Below are positions 55,270 to 64,000 of a stretch of 64,000 nucleotides of DNA, piece after piece. The position numbers and the translations under genes were made by a program. Source of the DNA: Alentia gelatinosa. Lineage: Eukaryota > Annelida > Polychaeta > Phyllodocida > Polynoidae. Position 1 is the first letter of the stretch; every line of letters begins with the position of its first letter. The notes beneath the pieces were generated by a model. It had not been told where the DNA came from. It did no database searches and saw only the letters and a list, made by a program, of their open reading frames with translations. The DNA is taken from assembly GCA_950022655.1 (NCBI GenBank), contig OX465583.1, forward strand, positions 71,125,152 to 71,189,151. The letters are read 5' to 3'.

Positions 55270-56035
55270 AGATATAAGCGACCGTAATGTCCGAGGGGTA
55301 GACGCGTAGTAATGTCTGAGAGAATGCGAGGATTTTACGTTGTCTTGTCGTAGTTTAATTAATGCCATTGTTTTATTTCGTTATCATTCTCCTGAAGTCT
55401 TGATACATTTTCTATGGACACTTTGTATTGGGTGGATATATCTGTATGCTCCAGGTATGATGATACACACTCCCTATGCGTTTTCTATGGACATTTTGTA
55501 TTAGGTGGATATATCTGTAAGCTCCGGCTAAGGTGATACACACTCCCTATGTGTTTTCTATGGACACTTTGATTTAGGTGGATATATCTACAGGTATGCT
55601 ACGGGTATTGTGATACACACTCCCTATGTATCTTCTAAGGACACTTTGTATTAGGTGGATATATATATCTCTATGCTCCAGTTAGGGTGATACACACTCC
55701 CTATATGTTTTCTATGGACACTCTGTATTAGGTGGATATATCTGTATGTTCTGGGTAGGGTGATACACACCCCCTATGTGTTTTCTATGTACACTTTGTA
55801 TTAGGGAGATATATCTGTATGCTCCAGGTATGGTGATACACACTCCCTATGTGTTTTCTATGGACACTTTGTATTAGGTGGATATATCTGTATGCTCCGG
55901 GTATGGTGATACACATTCCCTATGTTTCTTCTTTGGACACTTTGTATTGGGTGAATATACCTGTATGCTCCAGGTATAATACACACTCCCTATGTTTCTT
56001 CTATGGACACCTTGTATTAGGTTAATAATGAATTC
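55270..56035 (+). mobile_element. Foldback MITE, family D, about nine core units
   Basis: A partial hairpin ('agcgaccgtaatgtccgagg', 'tagacgcgtagtaatgtc') followed by about nine diverged 73-bp units. It ends 'ttaataatga', next to a candidate exon. Confidence 0.85.
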
Positions 56036-56037
56036 AG

Positions 56038-56239
56038 AGACTGGAATGTGGCGGTACCTGATGCACACAGTATGAATTACCGTCTCAGTGTGACCTGTGT
56101 GAACGGCTATCGTGTCCCCGGTTGGTCTCTGACTGGGTGGGACCGTGTGTCGGTGCCATGTGGAAACCATCAGACCGAGGTGTCCATCAGACCCTGGTCT
56201 GGGGGTTAAATGGAACTGTAAACATGACAGCTACGACTG
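56038..56239. CDS. Candidate exon, strand unresolved
   Basis: Plus reading: after 'aatgaattcag' an open frame with 'YRLSVTCVNGY' and 'GWDRVSVPC' recalls a small cysteine/tryptophan module and approaches a strong donor, ACTG|GTGAGT. However, a TAA interrupts it just after a GGGGG run; a one-base change there would restore the frame. Minus reading: acceptor 'tcatgtttacag' (exon base 56,215) and donor ATCAG|GTACCG (exon end 56,058) bound 52 open codons without a break. Both readings are plausible and neither protein is recognised. Confidence 0.3.
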
Positions 56240-56274
56240 GTGAGTCTGTAGTCTGCCCCTCAGATCTCCCCATG

Positions 56275-56530
56275 CGTGACTCGGACACCCGCGGACACCC
56301 ACTGACACCCACTGACACCCGCTGACACCAACCGACACCCGCTGACACCCGCGGACACCCACTGACACCCGTGACACTCACTGAAACCTACGGACACCCG
56401 AAGACACCCACTGACACCCGCTGACATCTACGGACACCCGCAGACACCCATTGACACCCATTGATCCCCGCTGACACCTACAGACACCCACTGACACCCA
56501 CTGACACCCGCTGACACCTGCCCCGACACC
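56275..56530. repeat. Minisatellite, GACACCCACT decamer
   Basis: About 25 units of 'cactgacacc' or 'cgctgacacc'. Confidence 0.93.
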
Positions 56531-56764
56531 TCCGCCGACCATTGCCACATACCCCCCTCGTCACACCCACTAATAATCACACCCGTACATCCACATTAAA
56601 CCTCAACCCACCACTCGGTATTAACATCTCATTGAACTTATCATGGACCCTTTTCTTAAAACCAATTTTCAGTCTGACAGCGTGTCAGTCTGCCTCAACC
56701 GATTAACCTCCATCCTCCGCCACTGAATCTGGCGACCACGGGTTCTTCGGACATTCTTGAATCT

Positions 56765-57050
56765 TTATCTCACCCCGGGTATTTTTTCTCCATAGAATTA
56801 ACTTTAGGAACTCGTATCCAACGCCCATGAGATATTTAGGAAAGATATCCAATGCGGGATTATGTCATAAATGTTAGCCCATTAGTCAATGTGAAGGGTG
56901 GGATATATTCAGAAACCTATTCAAGTTTAGGGTTAGGGTATCGTTTGAATTGCTGCTTAATTCACGTGGCATCGCCTTGTGAATTACTAAGCGATTCAAA
57001 CTCGATGGGATACGAGCTCTGACTGTAAACTTTCATAGGTTTCCTCTATA
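56765..57050 (-). mobile_element. Foldback MITE, family B
   Basis: 'tttatctcaccccgggta', 'aactttaggaactcgtatcc', then module 1 with tip 'cacgtggcatcgccttgtg' and the end 'cataggtttcctct'. Confidence 0.8.
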
Positions 57051-57171
57051 TTACAACAAGACAAATCGAAAGCCATGGAACTGCAATTTACTTTTTGGTG
57101 AATGAATTATTTCAACTAAACTTTAAAAAAAACAACCCTACAATAAAGAGCCATTTTGAGACGATAACGTT

Positions 57172-57424
57172 TAGAAACCAACAAGTTTTGATCAAAGTCA
57201 TCATTCTCCATAAGTTTGATGCGTAGTGGTATGAACGAGTTGAAGAACGGCTTTGTTAACCAAAACGAGTTGCTTTCTATATTCATTTCACCGCTGTACA
57301 CACTTAAAGAATGGACGGCACAAAGGATATAGACCCTGGAGAACGGACTACAATACTCGTAGGGGCATGGAGAACGAGTTCCCATTGTTAAGCCTACGGG
57401 ACAGAAATAACAGGGGTGAGATAA
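57172..57424 (+). mobile_element. Foldback MITE, family A, hairpin tip deleted
   Basis: From 'agaaaccaacaagttttga' to 'ggggtgagataaa'. Module 1 keeps 'tttgatgcgtagtggtatga' but the distal arm jumps to 'cgagttgaagaacggctt', so the tip and part of an arm are lost. Confidence 0.8.
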
Positions 57425-57586
57425 AACTCCCCAGGAAGCGGAGGCCCTATCCTGGGAACATTTTAGAAATAATTAGAAAAATTTAAAATGTCGGCGCGAG
57501 TGGGCGGGCCATGCCAACCCCCCGGGATGTCACATACGATGTTCTCACCCTCCTCACCCGCCCACAGCCCCGCGAGGCAAACTCAC

Positions 57587-57640
57587 CCCGACATCCGACC
57601 CCTCCGACCAGTGGACGAACCAATTTGTACTCACTCAATT
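57587..57640 (-). CDS. Candidate internal exon, unknown protein
   Basis: The minus strand shows the best acceptor in the window: a pyrimidine tract of over 30 bases ending 'ctctttttttacag'. Then follow 54 bp open in only one frame, with two split-codon bases, 17 codons (begins LSEYKLVRPL) and one base, up to a strong donor, CGGG|GTGAGT. The phase 1-1 layout fits 47,366-47,508 downstream. The protein is not recognised. Confidence 0.45.
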
Positions 57641-57721
57641 CTGTAAAAAAAGAGAGAAAAAAAAGGAGAGAAAAACCGATAGGATCAGAAAGATTACACA
57701 ATGAAAATTAGATAAATATAT

Positions 57722-57824
57722 ATACATGTATGTGTGTATGTATGTATGTATGTATGTATGTATGTATGTATGTATGTATGTATGTATGTATGTATGTATG
57801 TATGTATGTATGTATGTATGTATG

Positions 57825-57882
<58 letters not shown>

Positions 57883-57912
57883 TATATACGTGTGTGTATG
57901 TATGTATGTATG

Positions 57913-57975
<63 letters not shown>
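57722..57975. repeat. (TGTA)n / (TA)n microsatellite
   Basis: About 25 ATGT units then two long AT tracts separated by 'cgtgtgtatgtatg'. Tyr/Ile-rich frames are artefacts. Confidence 0.97.
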
Positions 57976-57982
<7 letters not shown>

Positions 57983-58117
57983 CAATACCAGTGGTACTTA
58001 ATCCCATCTAAATGTAGAGTCAGTGAGTAATTGTAGAGGAAGAATAAATGAAAGAAGCAGTGGTATTTTTCTAGCGCCAACATTTCCTACAACTGACAGC
58101 TGAGTACAAACCAATAC

Positions 58118-58234
58118 CTCCTGCCTAGAACGCCCACTGACCAGCCATCCATACACACATGTGACCTTTGACATGGGGGTAGAGAAGGTCAAGGTCACCA
58201 TCACCCCCCGGTCTGCATTGCAAAGTGGATCCCG
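58118..58234 (-). CDS. Candidate internal exon, unknown protein
   Basis: Minus-strand acceptor 'gccgtccaagtaccag', then 117 bp open for 39 codons in phase 0 (begins RDPLCNADRGVMVTL, includes 'KVTCVYGWLVSG'), then a donor-like GAG|GTATTG. The phase matches 59,702-59,807. The plus strand is also open over much of the segment, and the downstream donor is weak, so boundaries are provisional. Confidence 0.33.
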
Positions 58235-58394
58235 CTGGTACTTGGACGGCGGCGGTGTATTTAATATGATGAGCCGGGTATCAGGGGGTATATTTCCCTG
58301 TGAGGACTTTATTAAAATGGTGTGGCTCTAAATCCACCTCTGACATTTCCTGGCCCCAGCAGCTTCTAGAATTACTGCCCTAATTCCCTCTAAG

Positions 58395-58397
58395 CCA

Positions 58398-58428
<31 letters not shown>

Positions 58429-58440
58429 TTATATATATGA
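58395..58440. repeat. (TA)n microsatellite
   Basis: About 14 TA units followed by 'tgtatatttatatatatga'. Confidence 0.9.
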
Positions 58441-58506
58441 GGATTATTACAGGTAAAAAAAGGTGACTGGAACAGGTGTGCGAGTCACCACAGCTAGAAT
58501 TAACAG

Positions 58507-58711
58507 GGGCCCGTTTGATAATCTATGATCTTACATGAAGATCCTTTTCTGTACCTCGAACAATGGATATCGTTTAATGACATTTGAGACTGTTCACTAA
58601 GTCTTAGCCGTCCATAAGTATTAAATAAAGTTGACCCACATCGTCCCTGGGTCTCTATGGCATACTGAAAAGGGTGTACATGTACGATCTTAGATTATTA
58701 AACGGGCCCCA
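58507..58711. mobile_element. MITE family E, complete
   Basis: Terminal inverted repeats 'gggcccgtttgataatcta' and 'ttattaaacgggccc'. CAG occurs directly outside both ends, a possible 3-bp target duplication. This is the best reference copy for family E. Confidence 0.85.
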
Positions 58712-58884
58712 GAAGCAGCTTTTTGACAGCGTATTTGACCATATTTTCATCCATGAACTCATTTAATTCAATAACTATATGTTAGAAAGGTCAGCATTTA
58801 ACTTTGGTAAGTATCACATGTAGCCTATTGTATATATATACTTGTATATAAACTTCAGATTTCATTATAGATAACATGCCTAAC

Positions 58885-58951
58885 TGTTTTCTATTTCTTT
58901 GTTTGCAGGTAAGCTGTTATTTCTCCCACTAAGTGCCAAACTTCTCATTTG
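58885..58951 (+). promoter_or_regulatory. Recursive-splice-like site with a 43-bp exon
   Basis: A pyrimidine tract with a 'ctaac' branch-like site ends TTTCTTTGTTTGCAG at 58,908 and is followed at once by GTAAGC, so acceptor and donor abut. Another strong donor, TTTG|GTAAGT, lies 43 bp further on (58,951/58,952). The 43 bp are open in one frame (KLLFLPLSAKLL). This is the layout of a ratchet point with a recursive-splicing exon, or of an ordinary micro-exon. Confidence 0.42.
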
Positions 58952-59465
58952 GTAAGTACGGATAGGGATTTCAACACCGTTGATAATTCTCCAGAAACAA
59001 GGGTCACCAATGGTAGAATTAGGCCTAGCTCATGGAAGACACAAAGGTACTAAACATGGGAAAGCGGCACGGATAGAGCTATTCCAGCATTGACAGCCGG
59101 AGCCTCGAGATGGCTTTTTATCATTATTGGCTTTCTTCAAATCACCACAAAATAGATCGGTTTTTTTTCATAAGCCTTGTTTCCCTTGCCCGATGAAAAT
59201 AGAATCGAATTTTTGAGTTACCCTAAAAGTCTGTCAGTGGTGGTCACCGACTATACGCATGTATCAAAGAATCATCGAGAATGCTGGGTAGCAACTTCTC
59301 TCTAATGCATTTCTGAGCTCATACCGATAAGATCAAAGTGTTTGAATCTGATGGTCGCTGGTGATGGCATTATTACATAATCTTGACCAAAGACGTCGGT
59401 GTCCTTTTATATGCTGGGTCGTTTCCGTTTTTCGATTTTGCGTCGGAGGTTCCCAACTGCAGATT

Positions 59466-59532
59466 CGTTGTCTTCTGCTACAGATAGCACTCAGCTCCGC
59501 TTCGTGATATCATTCCGCAAAGACAACCATGC
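59466..59532. mobile_element. Solo hairpin with the shared MITE tip
   Basis: CACTCAGCTCCGCTTCGTG (59,488-59,506) is flanked by the near-complementary arms 'gttgtcttctgc' and 'gcaaagacaac'. The arms match no other family in the window. Confidence 0.45.
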
Positions 59533-59552
59533 CATATAAACAATCATGCCAT

Positions 59553-59555
<3 letters not shown>

Positions 59556-59625
<70 letters not shown>
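59556..59625. repeat. (TA)n microsatellite
   Basis: About 30 TA units. Confidence 0.97.
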
Positions 59626-59626
<1 letters not shown>

Positions 59627-59701
59627 GCTGGATGCAGTCGTTCATGGCTGGGAACTCTCCACACCTCCCTTCCCCCATCCCCACTCCCTCGTACCTCGTA
59701 C

Positions 59702-59807
59702 CTGGTGATAACTCGTGACAGCTCGTGATGGCTCGTGACACCTGACTCCAGTGTTGACGTACAGAACGTCACTTCTCATCACGTGACCTCGTCTCCCGCG
59801 GCCCTCT
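59702..59807 (-). CDS. Candidate internal exon, unknown protein
   Basis: Minus-strand acceptor 'ctctgaccttaacag', then 106 bp open for 35 codons after one split-codon base ('SDVLYVNTGVRCHEPS'), then donor CACCAG|GTACGA. Exit phase 0 fits 58,118-58,234. Imperfect 'acgagctgtc' repeats lie in its distal part. Not recognised. Confidence 0.36.
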
Positions 59808-59825
59808 CTGTTAAGGTCAGAGGTC

Positions 59826-60140
59826 AGCGTCCACCCGCCGGCTAGTAGTGTCCAGTCAACTCTTTATTTTCTCTCATCATTTCTGACCCCACGAATTTTG
59901 ATGAAAACCCGACGGCACACCATTATACATATCAAGGTAGCTTCCCCTATCAATAGTACAAGCAAAATCATTATTCATTTCGGCTTTAGATATATGACAT
60001 TTCAATGATGCATTTATGGAAAATATTACCCCCATGTTACTTCTACGAAGATGAAACTAATTACCATCATCTCATCTCATTATCATCATCATAGTGATAC
60101 TTGACGTTTGATGTATAAAGCTGATAAAGTTCTAATATGA
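59826..60140. other. No gene recognised
   Basis: AT-rich unique sequence with no repeat family or open frame that I can place. Confidence 0.5.
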
Positions 60141-60142
60141 TT

Positions 60143-60816
60143 GTAAAGCCTGGAGTCCTGGTGACTGTCCAACGCGATTTTGATTTCTTTTATCGGGAGG
60201 TGCATCGTAGACCATATCGGAGACATATCGTAGTAGGTGGACATGTTGGAAATTTCGTAGTCTGTCGTTGGGTATTGTGGCGGATTTGAATGGAAAAATA
60301 TCTCTTGCGGGTGAAATACTAGATGGAAAATAATGAAATTCTGGACTTAGGTAGACTGCATACAGATATATAATCGGTGAAAATATGATATTATTTGATT
60401 AAGTATAAAGGTCCGTAAGTGATAGTTTAATATCGTAATCATGATTCTATCACAGTCATATTTTTCAATTTGATTGTATTAGTGTCTGAAAAATAACTTA
60501 TAAACATAACTTATTTAACTAATAAATTATTTTGTAAATACCTCTAAAAGATTGTTCAGATTCATTCAATATTCCCAAAATCATAATATATTTTAATATT
60601 AAAACTCATCTACATCAATACACAGATTGAATCGTGACCATGGTTTATGTTTTTGGTCCTCAAAAGGCGTTTCTACGCTCTTCGATTTCAAACCATGTCC
60701 ACGATTTGGAGCTATCGGGGACCTCCTGATAGGCCACGATTTTGGCATTTCAAATCGTACCCATCGGGAAGTATGTCGTAGACCATCGTGGTAGGTGGGG
60801 ACCAGGCTTTATAAAA
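60143..60816. mobile_element. TIR element, TAAAGCCTGG ends
   Basis: Left end 'taaagcctggagtcc' and right end 'ggggaccaggcttta' are inverted. Internal blocks such as 'atcgtagaccatatcgg' near the left and 'gtcgtagaccatcgtggtag' near the right also pair. About 670 bp, without a transposase frame. Confidence 0.65.
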
Positions 60817-61089
60817 GTCCCTTGGCTATAAGGGCCCTAATGAAAGAACAGCACTGATGCCGAATTCGGTGTTTGTAATGATACAATTACCCTAATAAAA
60901 ATTGTCAAAAGAAAGAGAGAGCTATTTCTCATGCCTAATCTGCGGCAAAAGTACTGTTATAGTTTATTTACATACACCTGCATCTGAGATCATACAGCGA
61001 ACTATAGATGCACATGGAGGAGGGGGGGGGGGGTCAGAGGTATTCAATGGATTCGTTATATGTGGCGTCCATAAGTTGTAGAAGAACAC

Positions 61090-61392
61090 TTTTCTCACCC
61101 CTGGTACAAGTTTAGCCATAGGAATAACATTAGGAATAAATACTCAACGATCACCCCCGTAAAATGACAATACTACACCACGGCCGTGGCAAAGTGAATG
61201 ATCTCGAGATGACGTCAGGTGGATTTGCTATGTACAAATGTATATTCTAATTATTCTGATATAGTGATGCTGATGTCAACAAAAGGGGTGAGATAAATCC
61301 AGAACTGCATTCAAATCATAAAATACACAATAGTCCACTCGTTTGGATGTGCCATAATTATCACTCAGCTTCGCCTCGATGACTTATGCGGC
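61090..61392 (-). mobile_element. Foldback MITE, family C
   Basis: 'ctcacccctggtacaagttt' at the left, 'acaccacggccgtggc' in module 2, and module 1 with tip CACTCAGCTTCGCCTCGAT at 61,362-61,380. The distal arm is truncated. Confidence 0.8.
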
Positions 61393-61740
61393 GCATACAA
61401 AATAAGTTAAAGGGGGTGTTCCACTGGAACGACGGCAGCCGATTCTGTAGCCAGACAATCGCCGATCATTATCGGATGCCCTAGAATTTCTCAAATCTTT
61501 GAAAATGGTAATTTATTAAACTATTATTATCAGAATTAAATAAATCACAATAATTAGACCCGAACTGGTGACCGATACACAAGTATCAGCAAGCTGTCCT
61601 GTATCTAGATCAGGAACTATAGATTGAGATAGTCACTAACTATCGTGTAGGTTACACACTCCATTTATGGGGGTCCCGTTTTTTTTCATTTGAAGAATGT
61701 GATAACGGCAAAAGTCAAATTGTCTGAACGTCGGAGCAGG

Positions 61741-61922
61741 GACCGGTTTAATAATCTAGGACCCCATTCTGTATGTTATAGAGACTCAGGGACTTTATTC
61801 AACACTTATGGACGACCTAACGGACAACTAGTGTTGTTTTAGCGAACAGATTTAAATATGATGAAACGATAACCCTTGTTCAAGTTACAGAAAAGAGTCC
61901 TAGATTATTAAGCGCACCCGAG
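61741..61922. mobile_element. MITE family E, shortened
   Basis: 'gaccggtttaataatctagg' at the left and 'gagtcctagattattaagcg' at the right, with an internal deletion next to the left terminus. Confidence 0.7.
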
Positions 61923-62184
61923 GATTGCCTCCACCTCGGGCACCATGCGTGTGGCCACGCCTAAAACAACCAGGAAAGGAAACAAATCTATCATATGATT
62001 GTTTGTACAAAGGAGACAGAGGCATGCGGGAGTAGCTCACAAAGTACCGGGTCTGAAGGTCAACCATTTCAACACTGCGACTGAGCAACTCAACACAGCT
62101 CCCAGTGACCAGGACTCTGTTCCTCAAATACATGACACTTAAGGATCCCAGGCGCAAGAAGGGTCGCTTCCCCTGCTTTATCAT

Positions 62185-62488
62185 CTTGTTTGTTTGGGTA
62201 GTTTAACGTCCAATTTGTTCTATTAGACTTACTTTGGGTTGGACCGAATCTATGAGATGAATGTAGGTAGAAATCTCACCCCTACACATTTACCAAGGTG
62301 AGAGTTCTTTTGCTTCCCACACCACATAGACATGGTGTGAGAAGGACTGGCCTTTGATATAGCAATAAGTCTACCACTGCTGTAGGTGAAGGAGAAAAGT
62401 AGCTGCTGTAGGACTTAAACCCACAAAGTCTGACAACTTTGGGATTACAAGTCCAGTGCTCTTTACCACTGAGCTAACTCCCCACCCT
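62185..62488 (-). mobile_element. tRNA-derived SINE, complete
   Basis: On the minus strand the head reads 'gttagctcagtggta' (A-box) and 'gggtttaagtcct' (B-box). The body carries 'gccagtccttctcacacca' and 'gtaggggtgagatt', and the tail ends 'acgttaaactacccaaac'. This is the best copy of the family also present at 17.5 and 50.9 kb. The head looks like a decayed tRNA, not a functional gene. Confidence 0.85.
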
Positions 62489-62499
62489 GGTCGCTTTAG

Positions 62500-62930
62500 T
62501 TATGCTTGCGTGCAAGCATATCCAGTTTGCACCACAAGGTGGCAAGGTGACCAAGAGAGTGAACAGATAGGTAATTGCTGTCGACCCCAGCAGACCTGTT
62601 ATCATCTGAAGTCCAATACCAATTTAGGAACATAGATGTACCTTTATTGGCGACAAAGGAATGATACTTTGTCTCAGGCGGGGCATCCTAACCGACTCTG
62701 CCCTAGTCAGTAGATGTGGGGCAGCTAGGCAAGGGTCAGCCAACAATTAGTGACCCCACTCCCTAAATCGCTTGCCAAAATTCTATTAACATGTTGATAA
62801 ATCCAGTCGGCGACACCGAAACATTGGAAATACCTCCTTTTTTGGTGGCTGACACGGGTTATGTAATTTGCCTGTGACAAGTTCACCAACTCTGATACAA
62901 TTTGGGAACTAATTGTTCAACCCCAAAGCG
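62500..62930. other. No gene recognised
   Basis: Unique sequence of ordinary composition. No consistent exon signals were found. Confidence 0.45.
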
Positions 62931-62944
62931 GTAGGTGTGCATTG

Positions 62945-63220
62945 GACTTTAGCCTGGTATAAACGTCCATAGCCTTAATATTAGGAATTCGTACTCAACA
63001 GGCTTACGAGTAAGGTAAGTCGTACTAAATGGGCGATAAACAGATAGATATCTGTAGGCAAATATAGAATCGGAATCATATTCATGTTTTGTCTGAGGCC
63101 CCGTTGACCATCTAGGATCGAGCGCTTTCGAATTATCTACTCGGATATCGCCTCGTTCATATTACTGTACGCTCCAAACTTGATGGCGAACGGGGACACA
63201 GACCAAACACTCATAAATTT
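62945..63220 (-). mobile_element. Foldback MITE, family M6
   Basis: 'agcctggtataaac', 'ccttaatattaggaattcg', then an arm with 'actcggatatcgcctcgtt' and 'ttgatggcgaacggggac'. Part of one arm is replaced by a family E-like end ('ccatctaggatcgag'). Confidence 0.65.
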
Positions 63221-63224
63221 CTTT

Positions 63225-63545
63225 CTTATCATCCACCTAATACAAAGTGTCCATAGAAAACACATAGGGTGTGTGTAACACCATGCAAAGAAGCATTCAG
63301 ATATATTGTATGCTCCAGGTTCTGATAAAGTGGAAAAATAGTGTGAACTGAAAATAGCCAATACCTAAATTAAAATCGGTGAGGAAAGGGTAGATAATAG
63401 ATACTATACAGACTAGTTGAAGATAAAAGCGGTCGTATGCTCCTCGGAGTTGACTCTGCGCAATATCCTCTCATGCGCTCAGATATCACTACGCGTCAAC
63501 TCCTCTGAGCATACGACGGCTTTTATCGAAACCAGTCAATATTGT
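63225..63545 (-). mobile_element. Foldback MITE, family D, single core unit
   Basis: 'tatcatccacctaatacaaa' at the left, one 73-bp-type unit, then module 1 with arms 'agcggtcgtatgctcctcgg' and near complement, and inner 'gttgactctgcgcaatatcc'. Confidence 0.75.
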
Positions 63546-64000
63546 GCATGTATATTTTTTAGAATTCTTCCTCGCAGTACAGATGATAAAAACAACATTC
63601 AAACGAAATGACAAAAGAACAGGAATTGTTATTCAAAATCAGTGTTAATTGACAGTAGGTCCCATGAGTGAATAATAGAATTGTTATTTACCTTCCTATC
63701 CCAATAAAAATACTAATGAAACACGTGGTAAAACAATGGTGATGGATAAATCGTAACGACTTGAATTTAAAAAAAAGGGTAAACTCAATTAATCATTTAC
63801 AGTTCATATGGACGAAGGTGGTATTTTCTGAGTAGATGGAAAATGAAGGGTTGGAGTATTATGGGTTTAAGGCACGCAATATCGACATGGTTTAATATTC
63901 AAACGTAATCAGACAAGATCGATCACTGCTTTGCACGCCGATCGTGTACCACACTACAGCCCTCGCCTAAAACGCAAATTAATATTGTGAAGTAAAGTCC
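63546..64000. other. No gene recognised
   Basis: AT-rich unique sequence to the end of the window. Confidence 0.5.

Noticed and set aside
57694..58083. Tyr/Ile and Tyr/Val/Cys-rich frames
   Set aside because: Translations of TA and TGTA microsatellites.
62400..62488. Functional tRNA gene
   Set aside because: A- and B-box-like sequences are present but the cloverleaf is degenerate, and SINE body and tail follow. It is a SINE head.

Overview
The window is repeat-dense, intron-like DNA from an animal genome. Evidence for a metazoan invertebrate: a Ty3-type LTR retrotransposon of about 7.5 kb, a relic of a Penelope-like element, tRNA-derived SINE copies, many palindromic MITE-like elements, minisatellites up to 1.3 kb long, and GT-AG splice signals around short GC-rich open segments. 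A mollusc-like lophotrochozoan or a lancelet would fit this style, but nothing fixes the taxon. No complete host gene is visible and no prokaryotic feature is present.

Layout. 1-25.6 kb is a patchwork of minisatellites (0.74-1.1, 3.46-3.85, 5.54-6.18, 8.5-9.6, 10.0-10.55 and 17.65-18.95 kb), foldback MITE families and a few possible exons. 25,650-33,125 is one minus-strand Ty3-type element. Its 281-bp LTRs look identical by eye. It has a 4-bp target duplication, a primer-binding site, a short zinc-knuckle Gag, a -1 frameshift heptamer directly before the gag stop, an uninterrupted protease-RT-RNase H-integrase Pol, and a broken env-like third reading frame. 33-47 kb carries further minisatellites (34.6-35.9, 38.8-39.6, 45.0-45.6 kb), a 73-bp repeat array and a Penelope-like relic near 46.1 kb. 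47-64 kb is again MITEs, SINEs, microsatellites and isolated candidate exons.

Host genes. Short segments bounded by acceptor and donor signals lie mainly on the minus strand (59.75, 58.2, 57.6, 47.4, 47.1, 44.9, 43.6 and 42.5 kb; then 40.9, 36.2, 34.5 and 9.8 kb). Several neighbours join with compatible intron phases, and the 42.5 kb segment ends in a stop codon after a Lys/Arg-rich tail. I read them as possible exons of one or two large minus-strand genes whose introns hold the repeats. I could not recognise the proteins, some segments are open in more than one frame, and confidence is modest. Two plus-strand candidates (12.6 and 15.7 kb) and a recursive-splice-like site (58.9 kb) also occur.

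Most interesting pattern. At least six MITE families, with unrelated palindromic arms, share almost the same hairpin tip, about CACTYGGCTTYRCCTCGTG. It folds as CAC/GTG, a TC/TC internal loop, GGC/GCC and a three-base loop. In the full-length copies this hairpin is joined to a second foldback module ending in TTATCTCACCCC or a close variant. The sequence of the arms changes between families while their self-complementarity and the tip persist. I know of no named family with this organisation.
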